A stretch of DNA of 39,736 bases from Apostichopus parvimensis (lineage: Eukaryota > Echinodermata > Holothuroidea > Aspidochirotida > Stichopodidae): NCBI GenBank assembly GCA_000934455.1, contig KN895742.1, positions 7,426 through 47,161 on the forward strand, in the 5' to 3' direction. Below the pieces are notes generated by a model. The model made no database searches, was not told the DNA's origin, and saw only the letters and a list, made by a program, of their open reading frames with translations. The position numbers were made by a program, and so were the translations under genes. Shown in pieces: positions 1-12,200 of this stretch. Within the stretch, counting starts at the first letter, position 1. Each line of letters opens with the position of its first letter.

Positions 1-3000
1 CACACCCCCCCAACAAAAACCCCTTCGCTACGCCCCTGAGTGGTATAATTCATCCCGGACTAAATCCTACCCTCGTGCCCCCCATATGTACGCCCCTGTT
101 TGTATTCCCAAAAAAAAACAATAAAATATTATACAATATTTTCAAGTTGTTACTCTAAAAATTAATCTTCAACCTGCAATACCAAAATAAACAGAACACT
201 TCTTCACGAAGCTATTAATCGGACATGTGATACCAACAAAATAAAGAAAACAAACAAGACCCTTGATGTATAGAAATTCTATACGTTATATTGACTGCTA
301 TCGCTTACAATATTCGTACAAAGGTTTACAATAGGTTGGAATGAATATAACGTAAATTTAAATATATTTTGAATATATGAATAGCAAAACTAATCTCTTC
401 AACCATATTGCCTAAATTATTCAAAAGCAGTATTTTGGTAAAGCACTCTTTTTCTTTTGTTTTCCTCTTTTTTCTTTTCTTGTGTGAGGAGGAGGAGGCG
501 CATGAGGAGGAAACGCATGAGGAGGCGGCAGAGGCGGTTGTGCTTGGCTTACTCCAATAAAGCGATGAAACATCAATTTACATTGTGGGGGAAATATGGA
601 TTTCCTTGGAGTTGTCGCAGATACAAATCAAGCTCTGTCAAAGAAGGAACAAAACAACGTCAGAACTGTCTTAACTGCGAACACATTCATTCAAGATTAC
701 CCTCCCAAACTCCTACCCTCACCTGGCAAATTTATTTCATTCATGGTAGATATTTAAGAAGCAAATGGACTTGTCCGGAGGCAGTTACCTTGACATGAAA
801 AAAATACCAACAAGAAAACGCTGGCAATAATACGTAACTCTGCAGAATCTATAACATAGTAGTCAACTATCCAAACGCATGGCAACGCCAACACCCCCCC
901 CCCCAACACCCACCCATCCTCTCCGCAGCCATCAAAACCCTTCCCGGCAATCTCTCCTTGTTCTATTGAAATAAACACCATTGTTATTCTATATCGTTAC
1001 TCCTCCACTGAATGTAAACAAACCATGCACCTTTGTATTCTTAGGTATAATACTTCACACTTCCATGAGGTTACACCACTAACAATTATCCCCTACCACA
1101 GTATCAGAAACCGACAGAATAATCACTGACCAATAACAATTAATATCATTCGAAACTAAAATAATATTATATATATTCACTCTGTATTATTAATACTGTC
1201 ATATCTCTTGTCCCTCAAAGTGAGAAAAAATATGCTATAAAAAAAATAAATAAATAAAAAAAACATATTTTTTTTGGATCGTAGGATAAACCATGATTTG
1301 ATTCAGGTCATAAAGAATTCCTTCAACCAATCAAAATGTCACATACTAGACTGGATAACTCTGTGATGGTTACCTCTTTAATTTTCACAGTATTGACCGG
1401 ACCCACATCTTCCTCAGGGTTTTATTTTCATTTATGTTTTATACCTGTTTACTTTATTTCTTTGCTTTCTCGAGCAAAGTGTGTTAGATAAATAGTATTT
1501 TATCCTGTCAAAGAAAGTATAATTAAATTGACTTTGATATACTATACATGTTAGATCAAATTGATCACAAACACATCCAAACTTGGCGCCAGTAAAATAA
1601 ACTTGGACTAGCTCCATTAATAAACTTGGTGCCTTGGTGATTTCACTGTAGACACAGAAAATTTGCACCGACACTGAACTGGGTAGGACTGTTCGGTTGT
1701 TTACAATAACAAAAATGTGAGATTCATGAATTTCTTCACGAAAATTTAAAAAATAAAATACTGATGTTGAAATTCTAATCATTGAATGAATCAAAGGAAA
1801 AGTTTGAAGAAATATCTAGGAAAGAAAAGCATTGACTGCCAATAAATGTAAAGGAACTGGGTTGTTATTTGAAATATAAATAGGCAGAAAAGATGACTCT
1901 AAACACATAAATAGAATTGCTAAACCAAACCGAAAAAGCAAAGATGGGAAAGAAGATATGGAAATATTTCTACTAAGTACTTAGTTTTTGCACGCAGGAA
2001 GGTCTAGTCAAACATACTGGGAAGAAAAAAATAACCTTTGAAGGACCGGGGGGCTGAAGTTGCTCAATCCTAGCTCCATAAATAAACAAAATGCCAGTAG
2101 TTTCTCTAACATTAGGGCATATAGGTTCCTTGAACCATTTAAGTCTTTGTACCATGATAAGAGGAGATGTTACTGTCAACAAGAATATATACTTCTTGTT
2201 ATCCTGTCATTTAATTTGACTACAAAACTTGAATGATTCTGACATCATATACCAATAAGTGTATGCACTATCACTAACTGAAGCATATAACTATCCACCC
2301 TACTACTCCTTACTACATCACAAATACCTCACTATTATAAAGTTGTTTGAACTACATGTGAACCTTATAGCATTATTCCCCTTCCTCACCCCTACTCCCA
2401 CCCCCTTCCCTTCCCTACCCCCTTCCTGTCCCATCCTGATGAAGTAACCTGACAAAAGCCTGCCTCTTACACACTCTTCTGCCTCAATCCAGTGTCTAAA
2501 AAGTAACTAATAACCGACAGAAAGAGCAGATATTGACCGAATATTGCAGGAAGCTTTATTATTGTAACAAGCATGGATTTTAATATCCAGACAGAGTGAT
2601 CGGACTCAACTAGACCAGGGTTGCTTTGACCAAGAGTCTTTCACTAGGAATTATACCATATTAAAAGTATCCTTATAAAATTGACCTATACACAACCCAA
2701 CATGTTTCATTGTTATAATAGTTATCAAGAACTGTTCCCAACAATGTCAAGAGAGTTTTTTTTAAGACTAGGGTACTTTATATTTGAACGATCAGTAAGT
2801 TTAATACAAAGGAATGCTACAAATGAGGTTCTCTCTTCCACTATTTTAATAACTAATCGTAGCAGTGGTAGTCAACTAATTCTGAGACAAAATCACCCAA
2901 CGAGTCTTAACTTATGAATTATTTCATCATCAAATGAAAACAACATGTGCAGACCCATTTTCTTAATACACAGGTAAACTTCCAACTATAACGGTCATCT

Positions 3001-5509
3001 TCACTTGAAGTTGCGAGAAATGATAAAATATTACACATAAAGTAGTTGGATATGGCTAAAATAAAACAAACACAAAACAAGCGTAACAGTAATAAGCGCA
3101 ATGGCAAGATCCTTCCAACTGATAAACTGAGCGGGCAGTTTGTTCCCACAAACATCATTAAAGATGATCGCCCCCACACCCTCCACCCCCTTCCCTTAAA
3201 AACAAGCTGAACATGAAATAAAGATTCTTTCTGCAACTACTACTTCAAATAATTCTCTTATAGTAATAACAGCTGCCATATCTATACAATACCTCATTTA
3301 CAACCGAAAATAAAACAAAGTCGAAAGGAATTTTAATCCACGATTGGAGACTTTGAATTTAGTTAGCACACACACAGGAAGATTGTCCATTGTTTCATTT
3401 TTGTCTTCAATCATAGGGCTATTAATTTATTTGTAAAGTCCAAACTTGTATGATACAAAGTAACGAACAAAAACCCGAGGAAAAAATTATGCAAAGCAAT
3501 CGACCACAACTGTTTTTATGAAGCAAAATCAAATGATTCTTCTTCACTTTCGGCAAGATAACAAATCTAGTGATTCCGAATCAAATACGTCATCGATTCT
3601 AATCGTCATTTCTTTGCCAGGTAAGGGATTCTAGCAGGCAAGGAACCATAAATACAAATTATATCTTACTATCTACTTGGTTCAATTTTTTCCTACATAA
3701 TTTATACATTTATATTTACCGTTGTTGTTTTCACTTTGGTATTAAGTGTAATCATTCTGACATGGAAAACGATTGCTCGTATTTGAACTGAATCAAAATC
3801 CTGTACATTATGTAAACAATCAAACACTTGATATCATTCGTTATGACCAGAAAAGCAGCAGTGAAGAAGATATCACACGTTCTATCAAATTGCTTAAGTC
3901 ATTGAATTATACAAGTGTTAAAACTGTTGTGATATGTTCCCCCGGAAGCAGTTTATAATATACCATAGAATGACCATTAACTCTCTCAATGTCATGATTG
4001 TCAGACACCTGACCTGACCTGACCTGCCTCCACATCATCATCATAATCATCATGATCATCATCATCATGATCAGTGAAAGAAGGATTCACAGTTTTAATT
4101 CAAGATTCAGAGCGATTCTAAGAAGCTTGGACAACATGAAACAAGTTCAAAGTTCAACGAACCACTGATGAAACATTTGCATTTTTGTACAGTCAATGAG
4201 AAATTGTAAATTACATTAATTTCCTAAGACCATCGAGAAAGATAATGCTGTTGTTTATTATTTACATCCATCTGAAGAAAAACTGCAGAAATTCTAAAAT
4301 GATCTAGAAAGTTGAGTCCTGCTTTGATGTAACTTTTTTCAAAGTACGTAAAGATTACTCCCCCTTCATGAAATGATTGAACACTGTGAACTTGCTATGG
4401 AGGTTTGTTAGTGAAATTCAGTGTAAATTTGAGCTGAAAAAATTCTAGCTCAGAATGTAAGAAGATGCTTTTAAAGAATCCTACTTAAAGGAGGGTATGA
4501 TGTCCTGAGGATGGATTATATACAGTTTACTGTGGGTAATAGGTGGGGGGGGGGGGAGAGATGCTGCTTAAATAGAGCAACATTAAAAAGTATTGAAACA
4601 ATTGTTCACAAAGTGGCAACGATCTGCTAGAGATATTGACAGAGGTGACTACTAAAGTGTGTTCATTTACAATGGATTACATAGTGAATATTATTTACTA
4701 TCAAAAATTATGATTGGGGCGGCAAGATTTGACATGAATCAAACTTTTAGGCCCATCTTATCTGATATTTCACCTTAATCTTGAAAATTACTGCATTACA
4801 TGTGGACTGTGAAGACGGGGACTTCTCTTACACTCAACACTTCAGAGCTACCAGGCTGGCTAAAATATTAGTATCATATAGATATCAAACATAATCTTTT
4901 TTTTGGGGGATCTCATTTAATAAATTACACATACTACATCTACTTTAGATAAAAGGGTTATTCTATTTATAAAATCAGATGACAGATTAAAAATGCTTAG
5001 TTTTAACAAAGAAAAACAAAATTAACGAACTTGATATGTAATTAAAAAGGGGTCTGAAACATGAGATTTTATCAAACTTTGTGAGAACTGCTACACTGAA
5101 AGTTAATATCGAATTAACCAAAACTAGAAGTAAAGCTCGCCTGATTCCAAAATTGATGCTTTACATTGTAATGGGGGAGGGGGGGGGTATATAATGATTG
5201 GAGTCATAGCAACAATCATCACATTAACCATGGTGATAAAGGACAACCTTACTAAAGGAAAGTAGGATATTCTAAACTTTAAAAAGCTCAGACTTGACAT
5301 CACAGAAGATTCTAAGATATTGGAGTTTTATCAAAATTACTGACATGATTTACAGTTAATGTAACACGGCTGAGCATATAAACACATCGTCGACACAAGT
5401 GACTGTGACGGTGACGTACCAAGCAAGTCATGACAGTAATTTGCACTGTAAGACATTAAAATGTCAAAGTTAAAGAGACATGGAACATCAGATTTAGAAG
5501 ACTTCCAGC
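1..5509. other. 3' flanking / intergenic region without a supported gene
   Basis: AT-rich DNA with only short open frames that have no recognisable domain or splice pattern. It holds a C12-type run near 893, a pyrimidine-rich C/T stretch at about 2385-2437, a pentanucleotide CCTGA repeat and a CAT/ATC microsatellite at about 4006-4072, and G-runs near 4545 and 5177. I see no tRNA, rRNA or coding exon. A missed exon of a neighbouring gene cannot be excluded. Confidence 0.6.
4006..4072. repeat. Compound microsatellite: (CCTGA)n followed by (ATC)n
   Basis: Four tandem 5-bp units (CCTGA) are followed, after a short spacer, by an imperfect CAT/ATC trinucleotide array interrupted by ATAATC and ATGATC steps. 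Confidence 0.85.
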
Positions 5510-5515
5510 TTTATT
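5510..5515 (-). terminator. Candidate polyadenylation signal AATAAA for GRIPAP1
   Basis: This is the first AATAAA I find on the minus strand downstream of the stop codon, about 570 nt past it. It would give a 3' UTR of roughly 0.6 kb with cleavage near 5480-5500. Further AATAAA copies occur still farther downstream, so the real end may differ. Confidence 0.4.
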
Positions 5516-5869
5516 TTTGGCAAAATAATATCATATTTTCAATTATCTCTATTGCCAAATATCACTACGGCATTTCCGGTTACGATATCAAGCACGATTG
5601 ACCTTTTTTTTGGCTTATAAACCAACAAGTTTGCACTCGGAAATTTTCCACTGCTCCCTCCATCCCCCATCCCCCCCCCACCCCCAAAGAAAAAAACATT
5701 AACAAACAAGTACGCCAGTGATACCTTGTAGAAAATGATGCAAACTCAGGATAGCACAAATGAATATGTATGTATGTAGGAGAATGAACTGTTTGACTCT
5801 GAGATAGTGAAAGGAGAGTGACTTGTTCAACATTATGCATTTCTTGGACCTTCGCCTAATTTTCTTCTG

Positions 5870-5965
5870 TTCTCACCTCCACATGTTCTCACACCCTCAA
5901 GTTCTCACCCCTACAAGTTCTCATTGCCACATGTTCTCACCCCCACAATTTCTCACCCCTACAAG
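5870..5965. repeat. Six-unit 16-bp minisatellite in the presumed GRIPAP1 3' UTR
   Basis: On the plus strand there are six consecutive 16-bp units that all begin TTCTCA and follow the pattern TTCTCACCCCTACAAG, with a few substitutions each and no indels. It begins about 120 nt beyond the stop codon on the transcript side, so it should be transcribed as purine-rich RNA. Confidence 0.85.
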
Positions 5966-6086
5966 GATCTGGGACATTCTTCGTGACATCACAGGAGGAA
6001 CAACACATCTAGGGAGGTGTGCTATGACCTCATCTACTGATCAAAGACAATTGATTCAGACAAAGCAACTATTGTCCTCCCCCCTC

Positions 6087-6224
6087 TCAGGGAGTTGCCG
6101 CCAACGGTGGTGGTTTGGATCCCTCTGACGGGGACTTCTTGTCGGGAGAGGACGGACTGGAACCTGAACTTGACCCCACCAGACGACTCAACCTGACCAC
6201 CTCACTGGACAACATTTCAATGTC
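6087..6224 (-). CDS. GRIPAP1: GRIPAP1 exon 33, terminal exon with stop, residues 931-975
   Basis: It starts [17 protein letters not shown], matching vertebrate DMEVLSQEIVRLSKE. A Ser/Pro/Lys-rich tail ends LAATP, followed by TGA at 6087-6089. The tail differs from the vertebrate C-terminus and has no obvious classical PDZ-ligand end. Acceptor TGCCCACAG/GACA. Confidence 0.96.
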   Translation of the reverse strand, partial: DIEMLSSEVVRLSRLVGSSSGSSPSSPDKKSPSEGSKPPPLAATP

Positions 6225-9200
6225 CTGTGGGCATTAAAAATTAAAAAAGAAACATTAATTTAAACAAATTAAAAGACATAAGTAGAAATTATCTCTGTTG
6301 TTGTATTGGATCGTATTCAACTAGAATTTATAGCCCCCTCCCCCAAACAGACCTCCCCCCACCCCCCGTCACTCACTTTCCACTGAAGTCATTGGTGTGT
6401 TGTTCAATACCAAGAAGCCTACAGTTGATTTTAATCACTTGATGACAAAGACAATTTCACCTTCGCCTAAGGTGGTGTGTAACACTCAGACCTACTATCA
6501 CATTACAGACACCTCCTGCTCAAATTCCTCTATAATCCATCCCCTATTTATCCTCTCAACTCAGCCTAAAGTGATAATAAATTTAAACCACCCATTAACA
6601 CAAAATTGCCAAACATTACAGTCAAATTTCCAATTTTCATGACTGACTGTGGCAAAACTGAGCAAAGAAAACAGAAAAGCAACGGGAACTGTCAGATGGC
6701 AATACACTTTGTATCGCTAACCAATTACAGTTGAACCAAGCTTACTAAATGGCGATGCTTTGCTATTACTTGAAGAGGCATGTTCATCATATCGATGCTC
6801 TTGATGATAAGGACGAGTCTTAATTCTTACCTGCTGCAGGTGCATATTCTTTGTCAGGGTCTCTTCTAACATGATCTGCAGTTTCTGGTTCATGTCTTTC
6901 ATTCCGTCGGAATCTGCGCTGTTTGGCGCTGAGATGTACTCCTTCAGCTTATTCAATGAGGTGGCAGCAGCCGACTTCTTCTCTGCCGCCGGTGAACTAC
7001 TTCTACCGGGGTCTGTCGTGAGTGAGGAGGATAAGAATATTATCTGAGATATGAATGCTAACCAATATGGGGGGGGGGCGGACTTTTATGAAAGGGAACA
7101 GAATATCATGGAACAAAGAGTTAAAATGTTACTTAGTACTGTATACTAAAATGGAAATGAAAATTCAAAGAATAAAAAAAAACAACAACAAAGAATGGGA
7201 TTACATCTGACGAAAAAACTGACATATTGTAAATGGCATAGCTAAAATAAAACTTCAATAGTAGTCATAGTAACAATCATAGTAACTATGGTTACGGTGG
7301 TAACTGTCATAATGACTGCAGTCACAGTAACAATCATCACAGTAACCATGGTTACAGTGAGCATGGTCATAAGGTCCACAGTCTTAGTAACCGTGGTTAC
7401 TGTGGATGAGCATTAAGGAGTAGCAGCTTTGTTTTGTCATGGTTTGTTTATCTCAAAGACACAAAGAATGCGTCTCCAATACTTCTTCCCAAGAGCAGAG
7501 ATATAAATAATCTTTTGACTAGAACTCACCGACAAGCTTCCTTGCCATGACGTGGGTCTCGATTATTGCACTCTTCCTGAGAAGATCCTCAGCCATACAA
7601 GAATTACTTTCTTCTAAGTGTCGAACCTGAAAGAGACATATACAAGGAAATGTGACCATTCTGTGTACAAAAATATAATTTCATTGAAATATCACCCAAA
7701 GATGGCTGCTACACAGTTTTATCCAAGCTTCAAGAAACCTACACATATGTTTCTCTTCATTCACTCTGTAATGTACTTGAAGCTTTCTGCCAGTATTCTG
7801 ATAAACAACTATCTTATCATGGCTTGTGAAGTTTCATCCCCACAATTTCACCTTCCATCAGAATCAAGTTCAGTATCAACACTATGAAATATTCCAATTC
7901 ATTCAAAATGGCAGACTAAGCAGGTAATTAGCCTATCAGTCACAACTTCCAACCATCTCTAGCATGCCAAGTAAGTTTAGACCAAGGTACAATATATATG
8001 CAACTGAAATACCTTTTGGGCTAACATATTTGGAGGTTAATGTAAACATTGCCAAGAAAGCAAGAGTTGACTTTAAATTACCTTTTCTTCCAGCCTCCAG
8101 TTCTCCTGTTGTATCTCTGTCAGTCTACTGATCAGCTCGGTTGTTTCCTCACTCAATGATACAGCGTTGGTGTTTGGTGCACCAGGACTGTTATTAACCC
8201 TCTCCTGGAGCTAAACGAAGAAACAAACAAAACGGTGACTTATATAATATAATGAATCATTTGTCAGTAGAAATCTATTTGAATATTTACTTCTGTGGTC
8301 ATGTTAATAGATATGATTAACATGTGCTCAGGTCAAACCAGAGAAGGAAACTCCATAGGGTAATGGGAAAGTGCGAGACTTCCAGAAGATTAAACTATTG
8401 GTAGAACAAGGAGCTTAACACTATCAAGTTCAAATTATAGATGAGTATTTAAACATAATACATAACAATTGTGTCTTCACTTTTAACTGAATTTTGTTAT
8501 TGTTCCAGAACTGAGAAAACAGACATTTTTCATGTAGGTTCTACCATAAATAAAAAGTAGAATAGTACAGGTGGATGTCATCCTTTTTCAAAGTGTTATA
8601 CAAACATTACAACATTTTGATTACTTAGGATAAGTTAAAACTATGCTATTGTTGGATACTACTCATGTTCCATGTGGCAATATGCCTCTTAGCATTATTA
8701 CTGAATCTCAGTAAAAACCTGAATGACTTATTAACATGAGGAATTAACACTGACTACTTTTGTGACTCACTGGAGAATAATCGCTGGCATCTTTGGTTCC
8801 AGTCCCTGTTCCCAGCGATGAGATGCTACTGCTCAGAAGCAAAGAGAACAAGCACAGCTTTACAAAACGGCAAACATCCAACAAAGTGTTCTCAATTTAT
8901 ATGATAGTATATATAAAAAAATATATGTAATAAGCTTCATACTAATATATATAAAACATAGAGAGACACCCACTATAATCCTGGCATGGGGGATATTCAT
9001 CCAAGACAATGTGTCCTGTAGATAAACAGAATCTAAATATGGACATCTGTGAGGGGAAATTCTGTCAAGTCTTTCCAATAACTATATGCATGGTACCTTG
9101 GTTTCTGGTTGCCACCCCAGCAACGAAATGACTATACAGGGCATCACTAAAACAGGCCGGAATAGCTGCAGTTGGAAGTGTAAATGGCTTGCTTTGTTCA

Positions 9201-12200
9201 AGTCTGTTGATAATTCCTAGTTACAGTCACAGTGAGTTTGTCATTCCCTTACCTGCTATCTAGTTTCTGTCTATCCTCATTACTATGATCCATAAGTAGT
9301 TGCTCCAGTCCACCAGATGCTGGGATGCCGTGAGTTATTATCTCCTGCAATCTCTCCTGCAGTTTATCAGCTCTCTTCTTTTCTTGCCTCATCTGACGTT
9401 GCAAGTCCTTCATCTGACAGTGAACAGAAATTTAATATTACATCGCATCTCACATCATAGAATGAGAATAGTAAACTGAGAGAAAATGTAGCCTACCTAA
9501 GAGATAAGCTCATCTATCCTGAACCAGTATAAAACAACACACAGACACAACACCTTCTCAGCCTTCACACCTTCTCTTAAGACTCTTGACAATTGTGGGT
9601 CAACCCATTGAATGCTACCGTAAGATCACAGCTCTTAGACCTCTCATATACACTCTCTGCTCTATTTCTATCTATCAATCTACAGTGGTGTAGTTCTCTA
9701 ATAGTACTCTGTGCTCAAGGAATCCTTGGAAGTACTCACACCCCCACTAGATTTAAACTACTTGGGTATTCTTACTCGTCAATAAGTACTTGGTACTCCT
9801 ATACTAAAGTACTTTTAGGTGCACTCGAACACCAGCACTCTGTCCTCAGCACTCGGATCCCAGAAAGCGAAACTCAAACTGTCATACTTGGTAATCAAAA
9901 CCTTAACAACTCGGATGTCCTCAGTACTCCATTGAAAGTACTGAATTACAGTACATTAGCCATGTGGGTTAATTCATGAAGGCCTCACCTTGGCTGTGAG
10001 TTTCTTGTAATTCTTGACATACTTGGTACTCTTAAACTTAACAACTGGGATGTCCTTGGTACTCCATTGAAAGTACTCATACTACAATACTAGCTATGTG
10101 GGTTAATTGATGAAGGCCTCACCTTGGCAGTGAGTTTCTTGTCATTTAGTTTCTGGTCAGCTTTGACATCTTTGGCAGCTACTTCCATTTGGACGATGGA
10201 TTCTTCTAGATTCTGACATTTCTCCTGCCACTCATTCATTTCTGATTCTCTCTTCAAAACCTCTTCCTTTTGTTCTTCAATTTCATTTCTCAGCGTCTGA
10301 AATAGAAAGAAAAAAAAGGACGAAATAAGTGAATTATGATGACAAACATTAATAATATAGTGATTGCAATCAATGGTTAAGGACAAATTTAATAAATAAA
10401 TAATAAATCAAAAAATATTGTTACCCAACATTTATACTAAGATTAATTTTTTTTATGTGAGTTTGACAAAAAGGATGTTGACATATTAGGATGCAATGAA
10501 GAGTGTAATCTATATTCTTACAGAACTTGAAGCTAATGTTTAAAGCATTGAGGATTACCAACTATGGTTGTTTGCTATGAGAGAGTGCTATATATGAACC
10601 TTGTGCTATTAAAATCTGACATCATAGCATAAAGATGTACTTTAAGTATTTGAAAACAATCTTCACAGCATTGCTAATGTACTTAACACTTGAAAGCAAT
10701 CTTCATACCATTACTAATACACTTACACTTATAGATAACTTGGATCCTATGATGCTAAAAATTACAGATGTACTTCAAGCACCTGGATGCTATGATCATA
10801 TTGCATTACAAATAAACATAACTTGAATAATATAATGCTATAGGCTACAGATGTACTTCAACTACCTGGATGCTATGATCATATCACATTACATACATAA
10901 CTGAATTCTATGATGCTATAAATTACAGAGGTACTTCAAGCACCTGGATGCTATGATCATATTGCATTACATATACATAACTTGAATCCTATGATGCTAT
11001 GAATTACACATGTACTTCAACTACCTGGATGCTATGATCATATCACATTACATATTACTTCAAGGACCTGCATGCTAAGATCATATAGCATTACATATAT
11101 ACATAACTTGAATCCTATGATGCTATAGATATAGATGTCCTCACAATGCTACAGGATGCTATGATCTTAACACTATGGTTGTACATAAATTACTGGAATC
11201 CAACAATGATAGATTACAAAAATGTACTCAAATTTCTAGAACATTATGATCATAGCATGAGTAAGAGTACCCTTATGCTATGATCATAGCATCAAGGATA
11301 TATCTGTTTGTCCTAACCTGGCATTCTTCTTCATGAGCTGCTTTGATGTTAGATATCTCTTCTTGTTGTTGCTCCTTTATTTTACCCTGCTGTTCCTATA
11401 AAAAAATAACAATAAAAAGCTTTTATCACAACTAAGATAAAGTAATTAAACAAAACAACATTTAAAAGTCATCATTTCTAATATTCATAAGACTATTGCA
11501 ATAAGAATATAACCTAACCTCTGCTTCTCTCAAACTTCTCTCGAACCATCCTTTGGCATTTTCTAACGATTCAATCTGGTTATTCATTTCAGTAATCTGG
11601 TCCTGTAGCGGTTCCAATTGTCTTCTCCTTTTCTGTGAAAAGGACAAACACATATAGAATTTGAGCAAAAAAGGACCTAATAAATAAATAATAGTACTAA
11701 AAAGAAAAGCACAAGCTAATTATGTTTCTTTTCATAGATTATATCCTGGTAGAAATTTGTCAATAGCACATCTGTTCAAAAGCTATGGGATGCTGCCCAA
11801 AGAAATTGTTGGTGTGTCACAGGATATTGACAGGCATCTGTAAATTTGCTTACAGTCTTTGGAGCTTGCCAACAGAAATCGGTTAAGATTAAGTTTTCTT
11901 TTAATATCAAGTCACAGTACAAGCTAGCTTTCGTACATTCTGAACATGGAGTCTGATTAGGAATGAGGAGAGGGGGGGGGGGGCAGGAGGTGTCTGGTGG
12001 GTTGTGGCACAGTCCTCATTGAAGTAATAAACCTTGACAGTATAAAGCTCACCTTTTCTTCAGTTAGTTGGAGGGACAATTCCTCTATCTCGCCCTACGA
12101 AAACAGGAAATGAAAAAGGTGTAATTTGTAAACGCTATTAACCCGCCTTTATCTCTTGTTCATTTTCATGGGAGGTTCAGTCACATCAGTATCCAGCACC

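Noticed and set aside
457..798. Arg-rich 113-residue open frame
   Set aside because: It is driven by a GGAGGA-type simple repeat, with no domain, no splice context and no start support.
9593..9979. 128-residue plus-strand open frame
   Set aside because: It is composed of reiterated AGTACT-containing sequence, lies antisense in an intron and has no domain.
10746..11175. CRISPR-like array
   Set aside because: The repeats are 80-bp contiguous units without unique spacers, in a eukaryotic intron.
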